Shown: positions 28,246-36,682, counted from the first letter of the stretch. The stretch: DNA of 64,000 bases from Microbacterium terregens (GCF_027922045.1 NZ_BSEX01000009.1:186001-250000); one strand, 5' to 3'. Numbers and translations are program-made. The notes: generated by a model not told the origin, from the sequence alone.

Positions 28246-29103
28246 TCAGACGATGGTGCCGCCGTGGGTCGCCGCCACCGGATCGCCAAGGAACGCGAGC
28301 AGGTCGTCGGTCAGCCGGTCCTGATCGGTCGCGAACAGGCCGTGGGGGGCCCCGTCATATTCGATCAGCGTGGCGCCGGGGATCGCCGCGGCGGCCGCCC
28401 GGCCGGTGGCGTCGATCGGCACCGTGTCGTCCGACGTGCCGTGGATCACGAGCGTCGGCATGGTGAACGCGGCGAGGTCCGGCCGGAAGTCGGTGAAGGC
28501 GAACGCCTCGGCACAGGCGAGCGTGGGCTTGAGCCCCGCCTGCTGCGTCAGGTTCCACGCCCAGTGCAGCCGCTCCTCGCTCACCGGGCTGGTGATGAAG
28601 CCGACGCCGAAGAACTGGTCCAGGAAGTTCGCCATGAACTTCGGCCGGTCCGCCTCGATCTGCTGGCTGATGTCCTCCAGCTGCGCGCGCGGCACCCCAT
28701 GGGGGTTGTCGTCGGTCTGGAGCATGTAGGGCACGACGGACCCGACCAGTACCGCCTTTGCCACGCCCTTGCCGCCATGGCGCGACAGGTAGCGCGCGAC
28801 CTCGCCGCCACCCATCGAGAAGCCGACCAGTGTCGCGCCCGAGGTGACGCCACACGCCTCCATCACGTCGGCCAGGTCGTCCGACAGCGTGTCATAGTCG
28901 TAGCCGGACCACGACTGTTCCGACCGGCCGAAGCCGCGACGATCATAGGCGATCACGCGATAGCCGGCGTTGGCGAGCGCGAATGCCTGCGGGTCCCAAC
29001 TGTTCGAGGACAAAGGCCAGCCGTGGATCAGCACGACCGCGGGTCCGCTGCCCCAGTCCTTCACATACAGCTTGGTACCGTCGCGGGTCTCGACAGTCGG
29101 CAT
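28246..29103 (-). CDS. Alpha/beta hydrolase, non-heme chloroperoxidase-like
   Basis: The 285-residue protein has the fold and motifs of the cofactor-free haloperoxidase/arylesterase group: HGWPLSS (about residues 28-34, oxyanion hole), YDRRGFGRSEQ (53-63), the nucleophile Ser97 in GFSMGGGE, the Asp in HGTSDDTVPID and the His in APHGLF. Natural activity is usually esterase or lactonase. I use ATG 29103, six bases after AAGGAG; the TTG two codons upstream abuts the SD. It follows the stress gene by 65 bases and is likely in the same EcfG-driven transcript. Confidence 0.86.
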   Translation of the reverse strand: MPTVETRDGTKLYVKDWGSGPAVVLIHGWPLSSNSWDPQAFALANAGYRVIAYDRRGFGRSEQSWSGYDYDTLSDDLADVMEACGVTSGATLVGFSMGGGEVARYLSRHGGKGVAKAVLVGSVVPYMLQTDDNPHGVPRAQLEDISQQIEADRPKFMANFLDQFFGVGFITSPVSEERLHWAWNLTQQAGLKPTLACAEAFAFTDFRPDLAAFTMPTLVIHGTSDDTVPIDATGRAAAAAIPGATLIEYDGAPHGLFATDQDRLTDDLLAFLGDPVAATHGGTIV

Positions 29104-29168
29104 CGGCAACTCCTTGTGCGGGGAAGCGGGCGGCCGGCGAAGGACTGCCGGCAGGGAAGCGGCGGCGG

Positions 29169-29660
29169 TCAGCCGAGGGTGACGTCGGCAACCTTGTCGG
29201 CGTAATCGGCCTTGGGGTCGACCCCCAGCAGGATCTTGATGCCGGCGAACAGGCTCGATTCGTCCAGCCAGATCTTCGCATGCTCGGCATCGAGCCGGAT
29301 CAACTCCAGCTTGGGATCATCCTTGCCGCCTTCGTACCAGGCGGCGGCGAACCGGTTCCACAGCCGGTCGATCATGGCGCGATCCTGCTCCACGACCAGG
29401 TTGCCGTGGATGCTTGCGAACACCTCGTGGTTCTTCGAGGCAAAGTGGGCGGTGGCGCGGGTGCCCTCGCGCATCTCCTTCACCAGCGTGTTGTCCTTGG
29501 TGGTGAAGAACCAGATCGGCCCGTGCTCCGCGCCGTCCAGCGTCTGGCCCGTCATCGGCTGGGCGTGGCCGTCGCCGACGCCGTCGATCCCCAGCATCAG
29601 CGTGCGATCGGATTTCAGCGCCTTCCAGAAGCGGGTCTGGATTTCCTGGGGCGTCGGCAT
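29169..29660 (-). CDS. General stress protein, pyridoxamine-phosphate-oxidase-like
   Basis: The 163-residue protein belongs to the general stress protein 26 group of the FMN-binding split-barrel superfamily. Key stretches are RTLMLGIDG (about residues 19-27), PMTGQTL, IWFFTTKDNTLVKEM (about 49-63), HFASKNHEVFASIHG and the C-terminal GIKILLGVDPKADYAD. Members bind flavin and are induced in the general stress response; the reaction is not established. It carries a perfect EcfG-type promoter about 30 bases upstream of its start, which supports the assignment independently. Confidence 0.9.
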   Translation of the reverse strand: MPTPQEIQTRFWKALKSDRTLMLGIDGVGDGHAQPMTGQTLDGAEHGPIWFFTTKDNTLVKEMREGTRATAHFASKNHEVFASIHGNLVVEQDRAMIDRLWNRFAAAWYEGGKDDPKLELIRLDAEHAKIWLDESSLFAGIKILLGVDPKADYADKVADVTLG

Positions 29661-29686
29661 GCGGCTCTCCTGCAGTTCGCCGCGCC

Positions 29687-29712
29687 AACGGGCGGAACGC
29701 CAAGGTGGTTCC
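29687..29712 (-). promoter_or_regulatory. EcfG-type general-stress promoter
   Basis: On the minus strand GGAAC (29712-29708) is followed after exactly 17 bases by CGTT (29690-29687). This is a perfect match to the alphaproteobacterial EcfG/SigT consensus GGAAC-N16/17-CGTT. Transcription would start about 10 bases later, some 20 bases before the ATG of the stress protein at 29660. Confidence 0.82.
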
Positions 29713-29717
29713 GGTGG

Positions 29718-29743
29718 GGAGCCGGGACGCGCGTCCCGGCTCC
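29718..29743 (-). terminator. 26-bp perfect palindrome after the BA14K-like gene
   Basis: Two perfect 13-base arms (ggagccgggacgc and its complement) with no loop lie eight bases past the stop at 29752. There is no T tract. It also sits directly upstream of the EcfG promoter and so would insulate it from read-through. Function as terminator is inferred from position. Confidence 0.55.
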
Positions 29744-29751
29744 GGCATGGG

Positions 29752-30102
29752 TCAGAGCGTGCAGCGGCGGGTCACGCCACGGCGCACCGTGTAACTGTCG
29801 GTGCGGCTGTTGTAGCTGCGGTAGCGCTGCTGGCAGGCGCGGACGTGGCGGTACCAGTCGTTCTGGCGGCCGCGATAGGCGGCGGTCGGCGCACCGGGGC
29901 GCGCACCCCAGCCGTTGTTCCAATTGCCATAGCTGTTGCCGCGCGTGGTCGTGGTCGTGCGGGTGACCGTCCGGACGGTCGTGCGGCTCTGCTGGTGCTG
30001 GCCCTGGGCGTGGGGTGCGGGATCGTGTCGCGCCTGTGCGGAGGCAGCGGGGGCGATCATGACCAGGACGGCGCCAAGCGCGCCTGCGAGCAACTTCTGC
30101 AT
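29752..30102 (-). CDS. Secreted BA14K-like protein
   Basis: The product of 116 residues has a Sec signal peptide (LLAGALGAVLVMIAPAASA) and a Thr/Arg/Asn-rich linker. Its C-terminal motif, WYRHVRACQQRYRSYNSRTDSY plus a final RRC, matches the BA14K family, the Brucella lectin-like immunoreactive protein. Two cysteines (RACQQ and RRC) may pair. I use ATG 30102 because AAGGAG lies ten bases upstream; ATG 30111 is only one base from that SD. The function in this organism is unknown. Confidence 0.75.
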   Translation of the reverse strand: MQKLLAGALGAVLVMIAPAASAQARHDPAPHAQGQHQQSRTTVRTVTRTTTTTRGNSYGNWNNGWGARPGAPTAAYRGRQNDWYRHVRACQQRYRSYNSRTDSYTVRRGVTRRCTL

Positions 30103-30224
30103 GGACTTCATACTCCTTCGGTCCGCCGATACACTGGCGGCGGGGGCAGAACCCCTAGCCGAAGGAATGTTTCCCGCAGATGAGCAAGAGCGGCGGGCGC
30201 GTCAGACAGGCATCTCGACGGCCC

Positions 30225-30250
30225 GGAAACTAAACCGGCAAGCCCACGTT
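30225..30250 (+). promoter_or_regulatory. Possible EcfG-like promoter before the 26-aa gene
   Basis: GGAAAC at 30225-30230 and CGTT at 30247-30250 are separated by 16 bases. This is one mismatch from the GGAAC-N16/17-CGTT consensus. It would give a short leader of about 20 bases before the SD and ATG at 30280. This is inference from motif and spacing. Confidence 0.35.
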
Positions 30251-30279
30251 GTTTGGCCGTAACGAAAAAGGATCAAACG

Positions 30280-30360
30280 ATGAAGCGAGGCTGTTTGCTG
30301 TGGGTGCTGGGCGTGCCGCTCCCGGTGGTGCTGATCCTCTACTTCCTGTTCTTCCGCTAA
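30280..30360 (+). CDS. 26-residue membrane peptide
   Basis: A tiny open reading frame begins with MKRGCLLWVLGVPLP and ends in a Phe-rich hydrophobic tail closed by Arg (FLFFR). It reads as one membrane helix with a positive N-terminus. AAGGA precedes ATG 30280 by about nine bases, and a possible EcfG-like promoter precedes that. It is too short for gene finders that use a size cut-off. Function unknown. The rest of the gap 30112-30279 shows nothing else. Confidence 0.55.
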   Translation: MKRGCLLWVLGVPLPVVLILYFLFFR

Positions 30361-30406
30361 GCGCCGGCCGCCGCTTGGCCTTCGGCGCAAGCGGCGCCCG
30401 CCGCGG

Positions 30407-30676
30407 CTAGGGCTGCACGCAGAACTCCACGTCCGTCACATAGATACGCTCGACGCACTGCTCCGCCGCCCAGGCGAGCCCCGCGTCCTCGGCGGCCTCG
30501 CGCGTCTCGAACGGCGGCAGGCCGATCAGCGCCACCGACTGCACCTCGTCCCCGTCGCCGCAGGCGACCAGCGCCGCGCCAGACAGGTCATACCGGCCGT
30601 CCGAAAGCGCGACGATGCTGATGCAGTCGACGTCGCCCGGCGCCACCTCTCCGCTCGGCAATCGGATGATTTCCAT
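30407..30676 (-). CDS. Hypothetical small protein, 89 residues
   Basis: The product is acidic, 89 residues long, with Cys18, Cys39 and more cysteines near the C-terminus (EQCVERIY, EFCVQP). It begins MEIIRLPSGEVAPGDVDC. No known domain is visible. The start at 30676 is supported by a strong SD (GAGGAGGTG) six bases upstream. It lies 62 bases downstream of mdoH on the same strand and could be co-transcribed with it. Confidence 0.65.
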   Translation of the reverse strand: MEIIRLPSGEVAPGDVDCISIVALSDGRYDLSGAALVACGDGDEVQSVALIGLPPFETREAAEDAGLAWAAEQCVERIYVTDVEFCVQP

Positions 30677-30738
30677 GGCTCACCTCCTCTTGATGGAGCC
30701 GCAACGCGCCAAGGCCGGAAAACGGTGCACCGGCGCCG

Positions 30739-32556
30739 TTAGACCGGGGTCGGCGCGGGCCCCACGCGCTGTTCGGGAAGCGGCGCCGTCCTCAGTTGCC
30801 CATAGCGCGGCTCGAAGATCGCGTGCCGGGCGGCCCAGGCACCCGCGCGCGCGCCCGCGGTCCATTGAACCGCAAGCGGCGAGAGCAGCAGCCCCAGCGT
30901 GACGGGCAGCAGCCACAGCGCCGTCACCGGCATCAGTGGCGACAGGAGCAGCAGCACCACCCCGAACCCCAGGTGCCAGCGATAGCGCGGCAGGATGTCG
31001 CGCATGGCGAGGCCGTCGCGCTGCCGGCTCTGCGGGTCCCAGGCGGACCGTTTGCCCGCGGCGATGCCAACCAGGTCGATCGTCTGCGTCAGCGCGATCG
31101 CCGGGGCGACCAGCATCGAGAGCGGCACGTCCAGCAGCACCGACCGGCCGATCGTCCGCCACCCGCCCAGCGCCTCGCGGCGCTCGCGGTCAGCCGTCGC
31201 CCAGATGACGCTCAGCAGCTTGGGTCCGAACAGCAGCAGCAGCGTCACCGCCAGCACCACAGCCGAGGTGCCCCGGTTCATCAGGCTCGGCTCGCCCACC
31301 AGCGCCTGGACGATGCTGGTCAGGATCAAGAGCAGCCAGAGCGGCGAGGCGAGATAGGCGGATGCCCCCAGCAACAGCTGCAACCGGTTGATCCAGTGAA
31401 ACCCGGAGGCGCCGAGCAGCCGCAGGTGCTGGATGTTGCCCTGCGCCCAGCGCCGGTCGCGGACGGCGGCATCGATGAGCGTCGGCGGGTATTCCTCGAA
31501 GGTCGCATCCGTCAGCACCATGTGCACGCGCCAGCCGCGCCGCCGCAGCAGCGCTGCCTCCACCATGTCGTGGCTCATGATGGTGCCGCCGAACGGCGGT
31601 CCGCCGGGAAGCTCGGGCAGGCCGCAGCAGGCGGCGAACGCCTCGACGCGGATCAGCGCATTGTGGCCCCAGAAGGTCGCCTCCGACCCGGACCACCACA
31701 CCAGCCCGGCGGTGGAGATCGGGCCGTAGAGGTGGCTCGCGAACTGCATCCAGCGCTGGAACAGCGTGGTCGCGCCGATCACCATCGGCACCGTCTGGAG
31801 CAGTGCCACCGCCGGCCGCCGGTCGAGCACCTGCGCCATGCCGATGATCGTGTCGCCGCCCATCAGGCTGTCGGCGTCCAGCATCAGCATATAGTCGTAG
31901 GCGCCGCCGAACCGCCGGATCCATTCGGCGACGTTGCCCGGCTTGCGCCCGATGTTCTGCGTCCGCCGGCGATAATAGAGCGCGCAGTCGAGCTGCTGCG
32001 CCAGCGCCCGCCACGCCGCGACTTCCTCCGCCTCCGCCTCGGGCGCGGAATCGCTCAGGATGAAGAAGTCGAAGTGCTTGGCCATGCCGCCCTGGGCGAT
32101 CGCCTCGGCCATCTGGGCGATGCGCCCATAGACCGCCGCCACGTCCTCGTTGTGGACCGGCATCAGGATGGCGGTGCGGCCCTTAAGCGGTGCCGACCAG
32201 CGCGGCGTGGGCATGAAGCCGGGACGCAGGCCGGTGATCAGCAGCAGGAAGCCGATCGACGCATTGATGAACCCGAACGAGATCAGCGCGAACAGCGGGA
32301 AGAAGATCACCAGCAGCAGCGCGTCGGTGACACTCCAGCCATCTGCGACCAGCGACTCCTTGAGCGCGGTCGAGGCGGCGGTCGCCAGCATCGCGGTGAG
32401 CAGCACCAGCAGCACGCGCCTGGCGAGCAGGTCGCCGCCGTCCTCGCTGGGACCCGACCAGGGTTCGGGAATCCGGCGCGGGGGCGGCGGCCCGTCGAAC
32501 TGCTGGACCGGCATGTCGATGGGGGCCTCTGCCGGGAGGCGAGCCGGCTGCTTCAC
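30739..32556 (-). CDS. mdoH: Periplasmic glucan glucosyltransferase H
   Basis: OpgH/MdoH is the inner-membrane GT2 synthase that polymerises UDP-glucose into osmoregulated periplasmic glucan. The 605-residue product has two N-terminal membrane segments, the catalytic domain (ILMPVHNEDVAAVYGR, LMLDADSLMGG with the DxD, QRWMQFASHLYGP, RDRRWAQGN as the Q/RxxRW motif), and about five C-terminal membrane segments. It is much shorter than E. coli OpgH (847), mostly by lacking the long N- and C-terminal tails. The GTG start at 32556 overlaps the mdoG stop as GTGA, so the genes are coupled. Confidence 0.92.
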   Translation of the reverse strand: MKQPARLPAEAPIDMPVQQFDGPPPPRRIPEPWSGPSEDGGDLLARRVLLVLLTAMLATAASTALKESLVADGWSVTDALLLVIFFPLFALISFGFINASIGFLLLITGLRPGFMPTPRWSAPLKGRTAILMPVHNEDVAAVYGRIAQMAEAIAQGGMAKHFDFFILSDSAPEAEAEEVAAWRALAQQLDCALYYRRRTQNIGRKPGNVAEWIRRFGGAYDYMLMLDADSLMGGDTIIGMAQVLDRRPAVALLQTVPMVIGATTLFQRWMQFASHLYGPISTAGLVWWSGSEATFWGHNALIRVEAFAACCGLPELPGGPPFGGTIMSHDMVEAALLRRRGWRVHMVLTDATFEEYPPTLIDAAVRDRRWAQGNIQHLRLLGASGFHWINRLQLLLGASAYLASPLWLLLILTSIVQALVGEPSLMNRGTSAVVLAVTLLLLFGPKLLSVIWATADRERREALGGWRTIGRSVLLDVPLSMLVAPAIALTQTIDLVGIAAGKRSAWDPQSRQRDGLAMRDILPRYRWHLGFGVVLLLLSPLMPVTALWLLPVTLGLLLSPLAVQWTAGARAGAWAARHAIFEPRYGQLRTAPLPEQRVGPAPTPV

Positions 32557-34055
32557 CCGTTGAACACCGGAAACAACAGCGTTTCGCTGAGCGCACGGTT
32601 GCCCCGCTTCAGGAACAGCCGCACGTCGGCCGGACCACTGCCCTCGGGCGCGATGTCGGCGGTGATCCGCCAGCGGTTCTTCTGCCCGACCACGGGATAA
32701 GCGGCGCTGGCGATCAGCTTGCCGCGCGCGACGTCGATCGCGGGCGAGACCCCGCTCGACCGGTCGAGACCGGCAAGGCCCGTGCCCTCGAAGTCCACGA
32801 CGAGCTTGCGCGCGCCCTTGGTCGGTGCGTCTCCGGGCCGACCGGCGACGCCGGTCCAGCTGTCGACCACATGCGCGGTCGCCTGGGACAGCGTCGGATC
32901 GTCCGATCCCCAGCGCAGGCCATAGTCGAACTGCAATCGCTGGCCCGCCTTGGGTGCCTCTGCCGGCACCCAGAAGGAGACGATGTTGTCGACCGTCTCG
33001 GCCGCGGTCGGAAAGGCGAACAGCACCACGTTGCCGCGGCCCCATTGCCCGCGCGGCTCGACCCACAAATTGGGCCGGCGATCATAAAAGGCGCCGTCGT
33101 CCTGATAATGGTCGAAGTCGCGGTCGCGCTGGAGCAGGCCGAAGCCGCGCGGGTTCTCGTCGGCGAAGCTGTCGAGGGTTTCGTGCGGCGGATTGACGAG
33201 CGGGCGCCAGATGCGCTCGCCGCGTCCCGTCAGCAGGGCGAGACCATCGGAATCGTGGATCTCCGGGCGCCAGTCGACGGCCGCGCCGCGGTTGCCCTCG
33301 CCATACCAGAACATGCTGGTGGCGGGCGCGATGCCCAGCCGTTCGACGTCGCGGCGCAGGTGCAGCACCGCCGACACGTCCTGCTGCACGCCGTTCTGGT
33401 GGCGGCTGGCGATGCGATAGGCGCCGGTCACGCTGGCGCCGTCCATCAGCGCATAGACGGTATAGGCGTCCGCACCAGTGCGCTCGATCCAGAACTCGGT
33501 GAAGTCGGGGAATTCCTCGCGCCCCGGAATGCCGGTGTTGATCGCGATCCCGCGTGCCGACAAGCCATATTGGTCCTGCGACCCGGCCGTGCGGAAATAG
33601 GAAGCGCCCTGGAATGCCATCCAGTCGCTCTCCTTGCCCAGCACCATCGCGCGGAAGCCGGCGATGCCGAGCGGCGGCGCATGGCCGGACACCGCCTGGA
33701 ACAGGTCGCGCGAGAAGGGGACGGCGTGCGCCTGGCCGTTCTCGACGATATTGATCTTCACCGGGGTCGGCGCATAGCGGCCGAGCGGGAACAGGCGGAT
33801 GCCGCCCGCCAGCGTCTCTTCCGGCCGATAGCGGATCGAACCTACCGCGTCATAGTCGATCGCCGCGGCCGCCGCGACGCGCTCGGGCGCGCGATAGGGC
33901 TGGCGCGCGAGGGTCGCGGCGCGCTCCTGCAGTGCCTCCCAGGAAAAGGGCTGGGCCGGGCTCTGCGTCTTGCGCGCCATGGCGGCAAACGGGCCGCCGA
34001 AAAGAGCTGCCAGGCCGGCAGTGGCGACGATCTCTCGTCGGGTCGGGTATCGCAT
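32553..34055 (-). CDS. mdoG: Glucan biosynthesis protein G/D
   Basis: OpgG/OpgD are periplasmic beta-sandwich proteins needed for periplasmic glucan backbone formation or branching. The 500-residue protein matches the family throughout (PLGRYAPTPVKINIVENGQAH, FQGASYFRTAGSQDQYGLSARGIAINTG, FADENPRGFGLLQRDRDFDHYQD). The signal peptide contains TRREIVATAG, a twin-arginine motif, so Tat export is likely, as in OpgD. I start at ATG 34055; the open frame upstream is not conserved. It is translationally coupled to mdoH. Confidence 0.9.
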   Translation of the reverse strand: MRYPTRREIVATAGLAALFGGPFAAMARKTQSPAQPFSWEALQERAATLARQPYRAPERVAAAAAIDYDAVGSIRYRPEETLAGGIRLFPLGRYAPTPVKINIVENGQAHAVPFSRDLFQAVSGHAPPLGIAGFRAMVLGKESDWMAFQGASYFRTAGSQDQYGLSARGIAINTGIPGREEFPDFTEFWIERTGADAYTVYALMDGASVTGAYRIASRHQNGVQQDVSAVLHLRRDVERLGIAPATSMFWYGEGNRGAAVDWRPEIHDSDGLALLTGRGERIWRPLVNPPHETLDSFADENPRGFGLLQRDRDFDHYQDDGAFYDRRPNLWVEPRGQWGRGNVVLFAFPTAAETVDNIVSFWVPAEAPKAGQRLQFDYGLRWGSDDPTLSQATAHVVDSWTGVAGRPGDAPTKGARKLVVDFEGTGLAGLDRSSGVSPAIDVARGKLIASAAYPVVGQKNRWRITADIAPEGSGPADVRLFLKRGNRALSETLLFPVFNG

Positions 34056-34083
34056 GCGGGCTCCAAGCCGTGATCGGGCAATT

Positions 34084-34098
34084 TGTTGCAGCGCAACA
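34084..34098. promoter_or_regulatory. Perfect inverted repeat upstream of mdoG
   Basis: TGTTGC-AGC-GCAACA is a perfect 6-bp dyad with a 3-base spacer. It lies about 30 bases before the mdoG start, where an operator or overlapping promoter element would be. I cannot assign a regulator. The rest of the 34056-34198 gap shows no other feature. Confidence 0.4.
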
Positions 34099-34198
34099 GA
34101 TGCCTGAACGCAAGGGCACGCCTTTCGGTTCAAATCCCCAACGCGGCCGGCCGTGCAGAGAAGCGGAGCGACAGCAAGGCCGCTTCCGCCACGCCCAC

Positions 34199-36484
34199 TC
34201 AGCCGATCGTCACGAAGCTGTCGAGCACGCGCTTGCGCCCGCCGGTCTCGAAATCGATCTCCAGCTTGTTGCCCTCGATCGCGGCGATCGTGCCGTATCC
34301 GAACTTCTGGTGAAACACGCGCAGGCCCAGGCTCACGTCGCTGCGGCCCTTGTTGCCCAGGCTCACCGCACTCGCGCGGCTTTCGATCACACGGGGGGCG
34401 TCGCGGGTGAAGGTCGAGCCGCTGCTCGCCGCCCGCTGCCAGCCCGGCCCGCGTCCGGTGCCGCGGCTGACGTCCGCGAACGGATCGGCCCGCTCGGACC
34501 AGTTCGCGCGCCACAGGCTCTCGCCGCCAGCCATCGTCGTCTCGGCGTCGATATGCTCGGCCGGCAGCTCGCCGACGAAGCGGCTGGGGAGCGAGGAGGT
34601 CCACTGCCCATAGATACGGCGATTGGCGGCGTGCAGGATCACCGCCAGCCGGCGCGCGCGCGTGATCGCGACATAAGCGAGGCGGCGTTCCTCCTCCAGG
34701 CTGGCGAGCCCGCCCTCATCCAGCGAGCGCTGCGAGGGAAACAGGCCTTCCTCCCAGCCGGCGAGGAACACCGTGTCGAACTCCAGCCCCTTAGCGGCGT
34801 GGATCGTCATGATGGTGACCTGCGGCTCCTGGGTGGCGCCTTCATTGTCCATCACCAGGCTGACATGCTCCAGGAACGCGCCCAGGCTGTCGTATTCCTC
34901 CATCGCGCGGACGAGCTCGTTGAGGTTCTCCAGGCGCCCGGCGGCCTCGGCCGACTTCTCCGCCTGCCACATCGCCGTATAGCCGCTCTCGTCGAGCAGT
35001 TGGCGGGCGAGTTCCGGATGGGGCAGGTCGCGCGCCATGTCGCGCCAGCGGGCGATGTCGCCGACCAGCCGGCCGAGCGACTTGCGCGCCGCCCCGGTCA
35101 ACTCGTCGGTGTCGAGGATGCGCGCCGCTGCCGTCATCAGCGGGCTGCCGGTCGCGCGCGCATAGCGGTGCACGGTCGCCACCGCCTTGTCGCCGAGGCC
35201 CCGCTTGGGCACGTTGACGATGCGCTCGAACGCCAGGTCGTCGGCGGGCTGATTGACGACGCGCAGGTAGGCGATGGCGTCGCGGATCTCCATCCGCTCG
35301 TAGAAGCGCTGGCCGCCGACGATGCGATAGGGAAGGCCGATGGCGATGAACCGGTCCTCGAACTCGCGGGTCTGGTGCTGCGCGCGCACCAGGATCGCCA
35401 TCTCGTCATAGGACTTGCCCGCGCGGCGGCACGCCTCCATCTCCTCGCCGACGCGCCGCGCCTCCTCGGGGCCATCCCAGACGCCGATCACGCGCACCTT
35501 CTCGCCCGCGTCGAGCTCGGTCCACAGCTGCTTGCCCAGCCGGCCGCTGTTGTTGGCGATCACGCCGCCGGCCGCACCCAGGATGTGCGGGGTGGAGCGG
35601 TAGTTCTGCTCCAGCCGGATCACCTTGGCGCCGGGGAAGTCGCGCTCGAAGCGCAGGATGTTCTCCACCTGCGCGCCGCGCCAGGAATAGATCGACTGGT
35701 CGTCGTCGCCCACGCAGCAGATATTCTTCCGCTCCTGCGCCAGCAGCCGCAGCCACAGATACTGGACCGAGTTGGTGTCCTGATACTCGTCCACCATGAT
35801 GTAGCGGAAGCGCTGCTGATAGTGTTCCAGCACATCGCGATGGGTGCGCAGGATGGTCAGCACGTGCAGCAGCAGGTCGCCGAAGTCGCAGGCGTTCACC
35901 GCCTTGAGGCGATCCTGATACTGCTGGTACAGCTCGCCGCCGCGACCGTTGGCGAAGCGCTCGCTCTCGCCCGCGTCCACGTCGGCGGGCGTCATCCCCT
36001 TGTTCTTCCAGCTGTCGATCACGCCGGCGAGCTGGCGGGCAGGGAAGCGCTTCTCGTCCAGGTTGGCCGCCACGATCAGCTGCTTCATCAACCGCAGCTG
36101 GTCGTCGGTATCGAGGATGGTGAAGTTCGACTGCAGCCCCACCAGCTCAGCATGGCGGCGCAGCATCTTCGCGCCAATCGCATGGAAGGTGCCGAGCCAC
36201 GGCATGCCCTCCACCGCGTCGCCGACCAGCCGCCCGACGCGCTCGCGCATCTCGCGCGCGGCCTTGTTGGTGAAGGTGACCGACAGGATTTCCGACGGCC
36301 ACGCCTTGCGCGTGTACAGCAGGTGCGCCAGCCGCGCCGTCAGCGCCGCGGTCTTGCCCGTGCCTGCGCCCGCCAGCACCAGCACCGGGCCCTCGCTCGT
36401 CAGCACGGCTTCGCGCTGCGGTTCGTTGAGGCCACGCAGGTACGGCGGGTCCTGGGGCGAGGGGGTCGTCTGCGGCACGTTCAT
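34199..36484 (-). CDS. UvrD/PcrA/Rep superfamily DNA helicase
   Basis: This 761-residue SF1A 3'-5' helicase contains all signature motifs: Walker A AGAGTGKT (about residues 39-46), TFTNKAAREMRERV, the DEYQDT motif II, GDDDQSIYSWRGA, EQNYRST, TIHAAKGLEFDTVFL and YVAITRAR. It ends with a Tudor-like C-terminal tail (LRVFHQKFGYGTI...LEIDFETGG) found in PcrA/UvrD. It acts in nucleotide excision repair, mismatch repair and fork maintenance. It is likely the chromosomal UvrD/PcrA. I start at ATG 36484 (MNVPQTTPSP), since upstream frame sequence is repeat DNA. Confidence 0.93.
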   Translation of the reverse strand: MNVPQTTPSPQDPPYLRGLNEPQREAVLTSEGPVLVLAGAGTGKTAALTARLAHLLYTRKAWPSEILSVTFTNKAAREMRERVGRLVGDAVEGMPWLGTFHAIGAKMLRRHAELVGLQSNFTILDTDDQLRLMKQLIVAANLDEKRFPARQLAGVIDSWKNKGMTPADVDAGESERFANGRGGELYQQYQDRLKAVNACDFGDLLLHVLTILRTHRDVLEHYQQRFRYIMVDEYQDTNSVQYLWLRLLAQERKNICCVGDDDQSIYSWRGAQVENILRFERDFPGAKVIRLEQNYRSTPHILGAAGGVIANNSGRLGKQLWTELDAGEKVRVIGVWDGPEEARRVGEEMEACRRAGKSYDEMAILVRAQHQTREFEDRFIAIGLPYRIVGGQRFYERMEIRDAIAYLRVVNQPADDLAFERIVNVPKRGLGDKAVATVHRYARATGSPLMTAAARILDTDELTGAARKSLGRLVGDIARWRDMARDLPHPELARQLLDESGYTAMWQAEKSAEAAGRLENLNELVRAMEEYDSLGAFLEHVSLVMDNEGATQEPQVTIMTIHAAKGLEFDTVFLAGWEEGLFPSQRSLDEGGLASLEEERRLAYVAITRARRLAVILHAANRRIYGQWTSSLPSRFVGELPAEHIDAETTMAGGESLWRANWSERADPFADVSRGTGRGPGWQRAASSGSTFTRDAPRVIESRASAVSLGNKGRSDVSLGLRVFHQKFGYGTIAAIEGNKLEIDFETGGRKRVLDSFVTIG

Positions 36485-36592
36485 GCGCGAACAGCTAGGG
36501 AACGAAGCCCGCCGGGGCAAGGCTTGAACCGTGCCGTAAACGTCGCGTCCCCGGCCGCCTGCGAATGGTGCGACAGACGCCCCGGCAGCTGC

Positions 36593-36682
36593 CGTATCCC
36601 TGCGCAGGCAGGAATCCAGGGCCAAGCAGATCAACGACCCGTGGCGCCCGAACCCCTGGGCTCCTGCCGTCGCAGGAGCACC
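36593..36682. repeat. Double-hairpin intergenic repeat, copy 3
   Basis: In the 337-base gap 36485-36821, between divergent uvrD-family and MHS-transporter genes, this copy has hairpin 1 at 36596-36615 (one mismatch) and hairpin 2 at 36660-36679 (gctcctgc/gcaggagc). CCAGGGCCAAGCAG after the first hairpin is the same as in copy 1. The remainder of the gap must hold both promoters; I see no clear box. Confidence 0.75.

Noticed and set aside
34120..34150. GGTTCAAATCCCC, like a tRNA T-arm
   Set aside because: The flanking bases do not pair into a T-stem, and no acceptor, D-arm or anticodon arm can be built around it.
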